Both the position numbers and the translations under genes were made by a program. A stretch of DNA of 64,000 nt from Streptomyces violaceoruber (GTDB taxonomy: Bacteria; Actinomycetota; Actinomycetes; Streptomycetales; Streptomycetaceae): assembly GCA_000720805.1 (NCBI GenBank), contig JODI01000079.1, forward strand, positions 1-64,000, given 5' to 3'. Below the pieces are notes generated by a model. The model was not told the origin of the DNA. It saw only the letters and a program-made list of their open reading frames with translations, and did no database searches. Positions 7,675 through 15,590 of this stretch are shown piece by piece (positions within the stretch are counted from its first letter, which is position 1; the number at the start of each line of letters is the position of its first letter).

Positions 7675-8334
7675 ATGTCCGCCTCCGTGCCCTCTTCGCC
7701 GTTGCCCGCGCCCGTTTCCGTGCTGGACCTCGCGCCCGTCGTCCCCGTCGTGGTCGTACGGGACGCCGCCGACGCCGTACCGCTCGCCCGCGCGCTGGTC
7801 GCCGGCGGGCTGCCCGCGATCGAGGTGACGTTGCGGACTCCCGCCGCGCTCGACGCGGTGCGGGCGATCGTCGCCGAGGTGCCGGACGCCGTGGTCGGCG
7901 TGGGCACGGTGATCACGCCGGAGCAGGTGGCCGAGGCGGTGGAGGCCGGGGCGCGTTTTCTCGTGAGCCCGGGCTGGACGGACGTACTGCTGACAGCCAT
8001 GCGGGAGGCGGGGGTGCCGTTCCTGCCGGGGGTGTCGACGACGTCCGAGGTGGTGGCGCTGCTGGAGCGCGGGGTGCGGGAGATGAAGTTCTTCCCGGCC
8101 GAAGCGGCCGGCGGTACGGCGTATCTGAAGTCGCTGGCCGGCCCGTTGCCGCAGGCGCGGTTCTGCCCGACCGGTGGGGTCGGGCCGGGGAACGCGCGGG
8201 AGTATCTGGCGCTGCCCAACGTCGGGTGCGTGGGCGGGACGTGGATGCTTCCCGAGAGCGCGATCGAGGCGCGGGACTGGGGACGGGTCGAGGCGCTGGC
8301 CCGGGAGGCGGCGGGTCTCCGGGACGGGGCCTGA
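7675..8334 (+). CDS. eda: KDPG/KHG aldolase (2-dehydro-3-deoxy-phosphogluconate aldolase)
   Basis: A 219-residue class I aldolase that splits 2-keto-3-deoxy-6-phosphogluconate to pyruvate and glyceraldehyde 3-phosphate (Entner-Doudoroff and sugar-acid catabolism). The TIM-barrel pattern is complete: VVVVRDAADAVPLARALVAGGLPAIEVTLRT, VGVGTVITPEQV, the Schiff-base lysine in MKFFPAEAAGG, and FCPTGGVGP near the phosphate site. No partner genes (KDG kinase, dehydratase) lie beside it; a regulatory inverted repeat precedes it. The stop codon falls inside the first unit of a downstream repeat cluster. Confidence 0.93.
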   Translation: MSASVPSSPLPAPVSVLDLAPVVPVVVVRDAADAVPLARALVAGGLPAIEVTLRTPAALDAVRAIVAEVPDAVVGVGTVITPEQVAEAVEAGARFLVSPGWTDVLLTAMREAGVPFLPGVSTTSEVVALLERGVREMKFFPAEAAGGTAYLKSLAGPLPQARFCPTGGVGPGNAREYLALPNVGCVGGTWMLPESAIEARDWGRVEALAREAAGLRDGA

Positions 8335-8525
8335 TCAAGGGCAGGGACGGGGCCTGATCGGAGCCCGGGCCTCTATCAGGCACAGGGCCGGGCCCCGCTC
8401 AGGGGCAAGGGCACAGTCCGGATCAGGCACAGGGCCAGGCCCGGCTCAGGGGCAAGGCCACGGCCCTGATCAGACGCAGGGCCAGGCCCCGATCAGCGAC
8501 AGGGGCACGGATCCGATCACGCCCA
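8320..8525. repeat. Imperfect direct-repeat cluster downstream of the aldolase gene
   Basis: About 200 bases made of shuffled copies of GGGACGGGGCCTGATC (at 8320 and 8344) and of blocks like ATCAGGCACAGGGCC with GGCTCAGGGGCAAGG (twice, about 8373-8458). GATC/CTGATC recurs about six times. It lies between convergent genes and contains the end of the aldolase gene. No coding frame is believable. Confidence 0.75.
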
Positions 8526-8528
8526 GGG

Positions 8529-9932
8529 TCAGTGGCGCAGGTGTGACGTGTCGTTCAGGAGCCGGACGCTCGCGTTGCCGTCGGCGTAGTACGCCACGAC
8601 GGACAGGGAGGCCGCCGACAGTTCCATGCGGAACAGGGACTCGGGCGGTGCGCCCAGGGCGAGCCGTACGAACGTCTTGATCGGCGTGACGTGGGTGACC
8701 AGCAGGACCGTACGGCCCGCGTGCGCCGCGACCAGTTTGTCCCGGGTGGCGGCGATCCGGGTGGCGGTCGCCACGAAGCTCTCCCCGCCGCCCGTGGGTT
8801 CGGCGTTCGGGTCGGCCAGCCAGGTGGTGAGGTCCTCGGGGTGGCGCTCGCGTACCTCTGCGAAGGTGAGCCCTTCCCAGGCACCGAAGTCGGTCTCGCG
8901 CAGCCCGTCGTCGATCGTGACGTCGAGTCCGAGGCGGGCGGCGACGATCCCGGCCGTCTCACGGGTACGGGCCAGGGGTGAGGCGACGATGCCCTGTATG
9001 GTCCCCCGCCGGGCCAACGCCTCACCGGCCCGCTCGGCCTGCTCCCGCCCGACATCGGAGAGCGACGGATCGCTCCCCCCGCTCCCGGAGAACCGCTTCT
9101 GCGGCGTGAGCGGCGTCTCGCCGTGCCGCAGCAGTACGAAGGTCGCGGGCGGCCCCATGTCGGCGGGGGCCCAGCCGGGCGACGCCACGACCTTGGCGGC
9201 ACGGATGTCGGCGTCGTCCTTGGCGGCACGGATGTCGGCGTCGTCCTTGGCGGCACGGACGTCGGCGTCGTCCCTGGCGGCACGGACGTCGGCGTCGGCG
9301 TCCGCCGGCGTGACTCCCCCGCCGGGCGCCGCCACCGCTCCGCCGGCCAGGGGCTCCGCCGCCTGCCGGGAAGCCGAAGGCGCCTCAAGAGAAAGGGCCG
9401 TAGGGGAAGGGGACGTAGGAGAAGGAGCCGTGGAAGAAAGGGCCGCAGAAGAAGGAACCGCATCGGCCGGCGCCACGCGCCCGGCCAGCTCGGCCGTGGA
9501 TGCCGACGCAGACCACCGCTCCCCCCGCTTCCCCGCGTCCATCGCCTCGTTGGCGAGCCGGTCCGCGTGGCGGTTCTGCTCCCGTGGGATCCACTCGTAC
9601 GTCACCTGGGACGGCGGGAAGACGCGGGACGCCTCCATCGCCAGGGGCTTCATGTCGGGGTGTTTGATCTTCCAGCGGCCCGACATCTGCTCGATGACGA
9701 GCTTGGAGTCCATGCGGACGTGGACGCGGGCCGTCGGGTCGAGGGCGTGGGCGGCGTGCAGGCCGGCCAGGAGGCCGCGGTACTCGGCGACGTTGTTGGT
9801 GGCCGTGCCGATGTACTCGGCAGTCTCCGTCAGCGTCTGGCCGGTCGCCGCGTCCAGGACCACGGAGCCGTAGCCCGCGGGCCCCGGGTTGCCCCGTGAC
9901 CCGCCGTCGGCCTCGACGATGAACTCCCTCAC
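8529..9932 (-). CDS. Bifunctional RNase HI / histidine acid phosphatase
   Basis: A 467-residue two-domain enzyme. Residues 1-140 are RNase HI (IVEADGGSRGNPGPAGYG, NNVAEYRGL, RMDSKLVIEQMSGRWKIK, EQNRHADRLAN), which degrades RNA in RNA/DNA hybrids. Residues about 265-467 are a phosphoglycerate-mutase-like phosphatase with the catalytic FVLLRHGETPLT and the second histidine in LLVTHVTPI. The same fusion is known in mycobacteria (Rv2228c type). The linker is low-complexity and holds four 9-residue repeats (DDADIRAAK). It starts at GTG 9932, 12 bases after the zinc-ribbon gene, as the last gene of a three-gene operon. Confidence 0.92.
   Translation of the reverse strand: MREFIVEADGGSRGNPGPAGYGSVVLDAATGQTLTETAEYIGTATNNVAEYRGLLAGLHAAHALDPTARVHVRMDSKLVIEQMSGRWKIKHPDMKPLAMEASRVFPPSQVTYEWIPREQNRHADRLANEAMDAGKRGERWSASASTAELAGRVAPADAVPSSAALSSTAPSPTSPSPTALSLEAPSASRQAAEPLAGGAVAAPGGGVTPADADADVRAARDDADVRAAKDDADIRAAKDDADIRAAKVVASPGWAPADMGPPATFVLLRHGETPLTPQKRFSGSGGSDPSLSDVGREQAERAGEALARRGTIQGIVASPLARTRETAGIVAARLGLDVTIDDGLRETDFGAWEGLTFAEVRERHPEDLTTWLADPNAEPTGGGESFVATATRIAATRDKLVAAHAGRTVLLVTHVTPIKTFVRLALGAPPESLFRMELSAASLSVVAYYADGNASVRLLNDTSHLRH
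9191..9298. repeat. Four 27-bp coding tandem repeats in the RNase H/phosphatase linker
   Basis: Four 27-base units start at 9191, 9218, 9245 and 9272 and encode (D/A)DA-D(I/V)-RAA-(K/R)-D on the minus strand. They lie in the charged linker joining the RNase H and phosphatase domains, where length change should be tolerated. Confidence 0.9.
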
Positions 9933-9944
9933 GGCGTACGCCCT

Positions 9945-10688
9945 TTACAGACCGGACTCGGACGTACGCACCAGGATCCGGCCGCAGTTCTCGCAGCGCA
10001 CCACCGTGCTGGGCGCCGCCGCGCGGATCTCGTTGATGTCGGTGATCGACAGCTCCTGGCGGCAGCCCTGGCAGGTGCGCTGGTACAGCTTGGCCGCGCC
10101 GACGCCGTTCTGCTGCTGGCGCAGCTTGTCATAGAGCTTGAGCAGGTCCACGGGGATCGCGCCGGCGATGACCTCGCGCTCCTTGGTCACGGTGGCCTCG
10201 TCGCCGTCCAGGGTCTCGACGGCGGCGTCCCGGCGGGCGGTCGCGTCGTCGATCTTCGACTGGACGGAGGAGACCCGTCCGGTCAGCTCGGTGACCCGTT
10301 CCTGCGCGGACTCGCGGCGCTCCATGACCTCCAGGACCACGTCCTCGAGGTCGCCCTGCCGCTTGGCGAGGGAGACGATCTCGCGCTGGAGGTTCTCCAG
10401 GTCCTTGGGGGAGGTGACCGCGCCGGAGTCCAGGCGCTGCTGGTCGCGGACGGCACGCTGACGCACCTGGTCGACGTCCTGCTCCGCCTTGGTCTGCTCG
10501 CGGGCGGTGTCGCTCTCCTCGGTCTGCGCGGCCACGAGCAGGTCGCGCAGCTGGGTGAGGTCCTTGGTCAGCGACTCGATCTCGGCGTGCTCGGGCAGCG
10601 ACCGGCGCTTGTGCGCGAGCTGCTGGAGCCGGACGTCGAGGTCCTGGACGTCGAGGAGGCGGATCTGGTCGGCGGGCTCGGCGTTCAG
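9945..10688 (-). CDS. C4-type zinc-ribbon coiled-coil protein (CT398-like), CTG start
   Basis: A 247-residue protein with a long N-terminal coiled coil (NAEPADQIRLLDVQDLD onward, heptads to about residue 190) and a C-terminal zinc ribbon with CQGC...CENC (YQRTCQGCRQEL, VVRCENCGRIL). This family is thought to be a nucleic-acid or secretion-related adaptor; its job is unknown. The only start that includes the conserved N-terminal helix is CTG 10688, which overlaps the Nif3 stop (CTGA); an in-frame TGA lies just upstream. GTG 10535 would delete the first 51 residues. Conserved order Nif3 - zinc ribbon - RNase H suggests one operon. Confidence 0.85.
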   Translation of the reverse strand: MNAEPADQIRLLDVQDLDVRLQQLAHKRRSLPEHAEIESLTKDLTQLRDLLVAAQTEESDTAREQTKAEQDVDQVRQRAVRDQQRLDSGAVTSPKDLENLQREIVSLAKRQGDLEDVVLEVMERRESAQERVTELTGRVSSVQSKIDDATARRDAAVETLDGDEATVTKEREVIAGAIPVDLLKLYDKLRQQQNGVGAAKLYQRTCQGCRQELSITDINEIRAAAPSTVVRCENCGRILVRTSESGL

Positions 10689-11551
10689 TTGGGGGCTCCC
10701 AGTGGGTCAAAGGTGGTGGCGGACGCCGCGTGGGCGGTCCAGGGGTCGGTGACCGTCTTCGAGACGTGGACCCTGAGGTCCCATCCCTCACGGTCGGAGA
10801 TCTCGTCGAGCTGGGCGGCGGCCAGCTCGCACCAGGGCCACTCGGTGGCCCAGTGCGCGGCGTCGATCAGCGCGGGGGAACTGTGCGCCACGGCCGCCAT
10901 GAACTCCGCGGCGGGGTGGTGGCGCAGGTCCGCGGTGAGGAAGGCGTCGACGCCGGCCGCGCGGACCTGGTCGAAGAGGCTGTCGCCGGAGCCGCCGCTG
11001 ACGGCGACCGTGCGGACGGTGGCCTCCGGGTCACCGGCCACGCGGATGCCCTGCGCGGTCGCGGGCAGCCGTTCGGCGGCGCGGGCGGCGAAGTCCCGCA
11101 GCGACAGGGGGTGGTCCAGCTCGCAGACCCGGCCCAGGCCCCGGCGGCCGGCCGGATCGGTGGGGTCCGGCACCAGCGGTCGTACGACACGCAGGTCGAG
11201 GGCGCCCGCGAGGGCGTCGGAGACTCCCGGGTCGGCGGTGTCCGCGTTGGTGTGGGCCACGTGCAGCGCGATGTCGTTCTTGATCAGGGTGTGCACCACG
11301 CGGCCCTTGAAGGTGGAGGCCGCGACCGTCGTCGTACCGCGCAGATAGAGGGGGTGGTGGGTCACCAGCAGGTCGGCGCCCAGCTTGACCGCCTCGTCCA
11401 CGGTCTCCCGGACCGGGTCGACGGCGAACAGGACCCGCGTGACCTCCTGGTCGGGGTCGCCCACGACGGTGCCGACCGCGTCCCAGGACTCGGCCCGCTC
11501 GGCGGGCCACAGGTTCTCCAGCGCGGTGATGACTTCAGACAGACGGGGCAC
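10685..11551 (-). CDS. Nif3-like dinuclear metal centre protein
   Basis: A 288-residue member of the Nif3/YbgI family, which forms hexameric toroids with two metal ions per subunit; some act as GTP cyclohydrolase I-like enzymes but the general role is unsettled. Metal-ligand motifs are LLVTHHPLYLRG, the VAHTNADTADPGVSDAL stretch and the C-terminal LIDAAHWATEW. It begins at GTG 11551 and heads the operon with the zinc-ribbon and RNase H genes, its stop overlapping the CTG start of the next gene. Confidence 0.9.
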   Translation of the reverse strand: MPRLSEVITALENLWPAERAESWDAVGTVVGDPDQEVTRVLFAVDPVRETVDEAVKLGADLLVTHHPLYLRGTTTVAASTFKGRVVHTLIKNDIALHVAHTNADTADPGVSDALAGALDLRVVRPLVPDPTDPAGRRGLGRVCELDHPLSLRDFAARAAERLPATAQGIRVAGDPEATVRTVAVSGGSGDSLFDQVRAAGVDAFLTADLRHHPAAEFMAAVAHSSPALIDAAHWATEWPWCELAAAQLDEISDREGWDLRVHVSKTVTDPWTAHAASATTFDPLGAPN

Positions 11552-11788
11552 GTGGCTAGGCTACCTGGCCGTTCTCCCCCGCCGCACCGGTGGCGCCGTG
11601 GGCCGTATCGCCTCGCTCCGCCCCACACCACATCATCACCCTCCGTTACGACTCGTTACGCCCAGCACACTCGCACCGGCCTCCTCAGGCGAATCGTTCC
11701 TGGGCCATCCCTTTGTGTGAAGTGACAGTCAGTCGGTCCGCCGCCTGTGCGTACGAAAACTAGCTTCGTCGCCGGAGGTGACCGAACG

Positions 11789-13069
11789 ATGACGGCCTGT
11801 GCGATCGAGTACGCCGCGGCGGACGACGACGGACGGACCCCGCGGCCAGCGTGCGCGATCACAGTCGACGGCTCCTACGCCGCCCGCCTCGCCCGCCGCG
11901 GCGACTCCCTTTTCCCGGAACGCTGGACACTGGACGGCCCCGAGCCGTACGCGGTGCCGCTGCCCGGCAACCAGCCGGAGGAGCCCGGCACCGAGGTCCA
12001 GCCGATGGGCGACGGCCGGGTGCTCATCCGGCGGCTGGCGGCCGGGCGGCACATCTTCTCGCTCCTGTACCCGACCGGCCCGGACACCGGTGAGCTGCCG
12101 CTGGGCACGGTCGAGTGCCCGGACGAGGGCACCCGGCTGCGGCTGCTGCCGCCCGCGCCGGGCGGCGAGAAGGCGTACGCCCTCGCCGTCGGCCCGCGTT
12201 CCAGCGCGGTGTGGCAGGTGGCGGGCGGCGCCTTCGGGCCGGAGCACCTCGCGGAGATCCCGGGCCGCTGCTCGGGCGGGGTGTGGCTGGACGGTACGGG
12301 ACGGATGCTGGCGCTGGACCGGGAGGCCGGGGGCCGGACGAAGACGGTCGTGGTGGATCTGGGGCGCGGCGGCGAGGTCTCGCCCCTGCTGCAGATCGCG
12401 GCGGACAGCGACGACCGGCTGCTGCTCGCCGACCCGGACAGCGGGCTGCTGCTGATCCGCTCGGACGCACCCTCCCCGGGGCGGGACCGGCTCGGCTGGG
12501 GCGTGCTCGGCAGCACGCTGCCGGTGCGCTTCCCGGAGTGCCTGCGGGTGGACGGCTGCACGGTCACGCCGTTCGCGATCCAGCCGGGGCAGATCCTGAC
12601 GCCGGAGCACTGCGCGGTGGCGCTGCGGATCGACGGTGCGCTGGGCGGCTGGGTCGGCGTGTGGCGGCCCGTGGCCCGGCAGATCCATCATCTTCCGGCG
12701 CCCGAGGGGTGGTTGGCGGGGGCCGGCCGCTGGACCGTGGACGGGGTGCTCCACCTGCCGTACGCCACCGCCGAGGCGCCGTGCGCGGTGGCCCGGGTGC
12801 CGGCACCGTCGGAGGAGACCGGGGAGACGGGAGAGACAGGAAAGACGGGGGGAACAGAGGGAACAAGGGGCGTGGGGAGTGCGGGCGCGGGGGGCCGTGG
12901 TCCGGGGGGTTCGGTCGGCGTCGAAGGGGGCGGTACGGCCGTACCGGGGGCGCCGGGGAGTTGCTCCCCGGAGTCGGGCGAACCGTCACTGCCGGATCCT
13001 CCGGCCGCGGCGGCACCCCGCCCTGTGCCCTTGCAGGAGGCGCCGTTGGGACGTCTTGTAACGAACTAG
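11789..13069 (+). CDS. Conserved hypothetical protein (beta-propeller-like)
   Basis: A 426-residue protein I do not recognise by function. The first 330 residues are rich in short beta-strand patterns repeating about every 45 residues (GRVLIRRLAAGRHIFSLLY, GEKAYALAVGPRSSAVWQV, GRMLALDREAGGRTKTVVVDL, DDRLLLADPDSGLLLIRS), which suggests a beta-propeller. The last 90 residues are low-complexity (TGETGETGKTGG, then Gly/Pro/Ala-rich). ATG 11789 is chosen for the GGAGGT 10 bases upstream. No signal peptide. It stands divergent from the Nif3 operon. Confidence 0.75.
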   Translation: MTACAIEYAAADDDGRTPRPACAITVDGSYAARLARRGDSLFPERWTLDGPEPYAVPLPGNQPEEPGTEVQPMGDGRVLIRRLAAGRHIFSLLYPTGPDTGELPLGTVECPDEGTRLRLLPPAPGGEKAYALAVGPRSSAVWQVAGGAFGPEHLAEIPGRCSGGVWLDGTGRMLALDREAGGRTKTVVVDLGRGGEVSPLLQIAADSDDRLLLADPDSGLLLIRSDAPSPGRDRLGWGVLGSTLPVRFPECLRVDGCTVTPFAIQPGQILTPEHCAVALRIDGALGGWVGVWRPVARQIHHLPAPEGWLAGAGRWTVDGVLHLPYATAEAPCAVARVPAPSEETGETGETGKTGGTEGTRGVGSAGAGGRGPGGSVGVEGGGTAVPGAPGSCSPESGEPSLPDPPAAAAPRPVPLQEAPLGRLVTN

Positions 13070-13165
13070 TGCCAGTTGGCGTGGCCGCCTGGATTCGGCC
13101 TGTGGGGCGCCGGTTAAACTCGCCCGGCTGTAAGAAAGATCATGTTGACGGGGTGAATTGATCCG

Positions 13166-13318
13166 ATGAGCGACGCCAGCACGAACCAGCCGACTGCCGA
13201 CGCCCAGGAGTCCACGGGACACGGCAAGCACCGGGGTCCGGTCTCGGACCACGACGGTGAGAGGGCGGCCCGCGGCCGTCACCGCAAGCCGGTCGAGCAG
13301 GCCGAGTCGGCGGCCTGA
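13166..13318 (+). CDS. Small hydrophilic 50-residue protein
   Basis: A 50-residue, highly charged protein (MSDASTNQPTADAQESTGHG... ending RKPVEQAESAA) of unknown function, of a sort conserved among streptomycetes. ATG 13166 has GGGGTGA at 13150-13156 as a possible ribosome-binding site. It is followed 8 bases after its stop by a very strong hairpin terminator, which supports its being a real, separately expressed gene. Probably intrinsically disordered. Confidence 0.7.
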   Translation: MSDASTNQPTADAQESTGHGKHRGPVSDHDGERAARGRHRKPVEQAESAA

Positions 13319-13326
13319 ACGACATA

Positions 13327-13358
13327 CGGCCCCGCCCCTCGCCCGAGGGGCGGGGCCG
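13327..13358. terminator. Strong hairpin terminator
   Basis: CGGCCCCGCCCCTC and GAGGGGCGGGGCCG form a perfect 14-bp stem with a 4-base loop. No long U tract follows, as is usual in Streptomyces. It closes the small 50-residue gene. Confidence 0.85.
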
Positions 13359-13364
13359 CCTTGC

Positions 13365-13490
13365 GTCCGCACCCGTTCTGCCGTCTACGCCTGTTCCTTC
13401 GTCTACGCCCGCTCTTCCGCCTACGCCCGCTCTTCCGCCTACGCCCGTTCCTCCGTCTGCGCCCGTTCTTCCCTCTACTCCCGTTTCAGG
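13365..13490. repeat. Seven-copy 18-bp tandem repeat at the 3' end of the SDR gene
   Basis: Seven degenerate 18-base units, typified by GTCTACGCCCGCTCTTCC, run from 13365 to 13490 with units at 13383, 13401, 13419, 13437, 13455 and 13473. The last unit contains the stop codon of the minus-strand SDR gene. Non-coding beyond that; function unknown. Confidence 0.85.
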
Positions 13491-14464
13491 GCCAGTACCT
13501 CGGCCGCCGCGAAGGTCTCGCCGTCCGGGCGTCCCGCGTAGTGCGGGGTGAGCAGGGCGTCCAGTTCGTCGTACGTGAACGTCTCCTGTTTACTGTCGAA
13601 CTTCGCGGACACGCGCGGCCGTTCGACGACCGCCACCATGCCGCCGTGGACGACGAGCAGCTGCCCGTTGACGCGGGCGGCGGCGGGTGAGGCCAAGTAG
13701 CCGACGAGCGGGGCGACGTGCTCGGGGGCGAGCGGGTCGAGGCCGTTCTCCGGACGTTCGAATCCCGCTCCCGCGAAGACGTCCTCGGTCATCCGGGTGC
13801 GGGCGCGCGGGCAGATGGCGTTGGCCGTGACGCCGTACTTGGCGAGCGCGAGGGCGGTGGAGGTGGTGAGGCCGACGATGCCGCCTTTCGCCGCCGCGTA
13901 GTTGGGCTGTCCGGCCGAACCGGCGAGGAACGCCTCCGAGGAGGTGTTCACGATCCGGCCGTAGACGGGGCCGCCGGTCGCCTTGGACCGCTCCCGCCAG
14001 TGCGCGGCGGCGAAGTGGGTGGTGTTGAAGTGGCCCTTGAGGTGGACGCGGATCACGGCGTCCCACTCCTGCTCGGTCATGGAGAAGACCATGCGGTCGC
14101 GCAGGATGCCCGCGTTGTTGACCAGGATGTCCAGCTTGCCGAACTCGGCGACCGCCGACTCGACCAGTTCTCCGGCCTGTCGGAAGTCGGAGACGTCGCC
14201 GGTGTGGGCGAGGGCCGTGCCGCCCGCGGCGCGGATCTCGGCGGCGACCTGTTCGGCGGGGGCGGCGGAGGCCTCGCCCGAGCCGTCGCGGCCGGGCTGC
14301 CCGTAGTCGTTGACGACGACGGCGGCACCGAGCCGGGCGAGCTCCAGCGCCTCGGCCCGGCCGAGCCCGCGTCCGGCGCCGGTGACGATCGCGGAGAGCC
14401 CCGCCAGGGGCAGCGACAGCGACATGTCGCGCTTCACCGACATGCCAGGCTTCAGATCCGACAT
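13475..14464 (-). CDS. SDR-family hydroxyacyl-CoA-type dehydrogenase
   Basis: A roughly 316-329-residue NAD(P)-dependent short-chain dehydrogenase. It has the Rossmann motif VTGAGRGLG, NNAG, and the catalytic Ser...Tyr-x3-Lys as TSSEAFLAGSAGQPNYAAAKGG. Length and the (hydr)oxyacyl-type sequence resemble Hsd4A/peroxisomal MFE-2 dehydrogenases that oxidise the beta-hydroxyacyl-CoA in steroid side-chain degradation. Last gene of the MaoC-ADH-SDR operon. Three in-frame ATGs (14464, 14443, 14425) come from a small direct repeat; 14464 has the best Shine-Dalgarno (GAGG), while the fold itself begins after 14425. Confidence 0.85.
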   Translation of the reverse strand: MSDLKPGMSVKRDMSLSLPLAGLSAIVTGAGRGLGRAEALELARLGAAVVVNDYGQPGRDGSGEASAAPAEQVAAEIRAAGGTALAHTGDVSDFRQAGELVESAVAEFGKLDILVNNAGILRDRMVFSMTEQEWDAVIRVHLKGHFNTTHFAAAHWRERSKATGGPVYGRIVNTSSEAFLAGSAGQPNYAAAKGGIVGLTTSTALALAKYGVTANAICPRARTRMTEDVFAGAGFERPENGLDPLAPEHVAPLVGYLASPAAARVNGQLLVVHGGMVAVVERPRVSAKFDSKQETFTYDELDALLTPHYAGRPDGETFAAAEVLALKRE

Positions 14465-14472
14465 GCCGGGCC

Positions 14473-15549
14473 TCAGATCTCGATGCACGTACGCAGGGAC
14501 GCCCCCGTACGCATCTGGTCGAGGGCCTCGTTGATCTCGGTCAGCGGGACCCGGTGGGTGATCAGGCCGGCCAGGTCGACGCGGCCCGCCCGCCACAGGG
14601 CGATGGTCCGCTCGTAGGAGCGCAGGACGTCACCGCCGCCGTACATGGACGGCAGGATCCGCTTCTCGTCGAAGAACAGCTCGAACATGTTGAGCTGCAG
14701 GAAGTCGTCCATGGCGCCCGCGCCGACCACGACGAGGGTGCCGCCGCGGCGGGTGTTGTCGTACGCCGTGCGGGCGGTGGCCGACTTGCCGACGACCTCG
14801 AAGACGTAGTCGAAGCCCTCGCCGGCGGTGACCTGCTGCTTGGCGTCGGGCAGTTCGTCCGGGGAGACGGCCCTGGTGGCCCCGAACGTGAGGGCGGCCT
14901 CGCGGCGCGCGGCGACGGGGTCGACGGCAACGATCTCGGCGGCGCCCTTGAGCCGTGCCCCCTGGATGGCGGAGATGCCGACCCCGCCGCAGCCGATGAC
15001 GGCGACCGACGAACCGGCCTCCACGTCCGCGGTGTTGAGCGCGGCGCCGAGCCCGGTCGTCACGCCGCAGCCGATGAGGGCGGCGATGTCGAAGGGCACG
15101 TCGTCGGGGATCGGCACCGCGCATCCGGCGTCGACGACTACCTCCTCGGTGAAGGTGCCGGTGCCCGCGAAGCCGAAGAGGTCGCCGCCGGGGCGCTTGA
15201 AGTTGGGGGTGCCCGCGTTCATGAACCCGGCCAGGCACAGTTCGGTCTGGCCGCGCTTGCAGGCGGGACACGTACCGCAGGCGGGCAGCCAGCACACGAC
15301 CACCCGGTCGCCGGCCTTCAAGTGGCCGACGCCCTCGCCGACTTCGAGGATCTCGCCGGCGCCCTCGTGGCCGGGCACGAAGGGGGCCGGCTGGGGCAGG
15401 ACGCCGTTCATCGCGGACAGGTCGGAGTGGCACAGTCCGGTGGCCCGTACCCGGATCCGCACCCTGCCGGGGCCGAAGCCCACCGCCTCGACGTCGTCGA
15501 GGACCTCCAGCTTGTCCTGGCCGATCTCGTGCAGTACGGCTGCGCGCAT
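14473..15549 (-). CDS. Zinc-dependent alcohol dehydrogenase (class III-like MDR)
   Basis: A 358-residue medium-chain dehydrogenase oxidising an alcohol to the aldehyde with NAD. Catalytic zinc ligands are in GLCHSDLS and GHEGAG; the structural zinc loop CGTCPACKRGQTELC has all four cysteines; the cofactor motif is GCGGVGISAI. In this operon it would suit oxidation of a sterol- or lipid-derived primary alcohol, such as the one a CYP125 makes; that link is inference. ATG 15549 follows a GAGGGGAG site. It lies 41 bases after maoC and 8 bases before the SDR gene. Confidence 0.92.
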   Translation of the reverse strand: MRAAVLHEIGQDKLEVLDDVEAVGFGPGRVRIRVRATGLCHSDLSAMNGVLPQPAPFVPGHEGAGEILEVGEGVGHLKAGDRVVVCWLPACGTCPACKRGQTELCLAGFMNAGTPNFKRPGGDLFGFAGTGTFTEEVVVDAGCAVPIPDDVPFDIAALIGCGVTTGLGAALNTADVEAGSSVAVIGCGGVGISAIQGARLKGAAEIVAVDPVAARREAALTFGATRAVSPDELPDAKQQVTAGEGFDYVFEVVGKSATARTAYDNTRRGGTLVVVGAGAMDDFLQLNMFELFFDEKRILPSMYGGGDVLRSYERTIALWRAGRVDLAGLITHRVPLTEINEALDQMRTGASLRTCIEI

Positions 15550-15590
15550 GGTGCGGGCTCCCCTCAAGAATGGGCAGACAAAAGGGCGTC

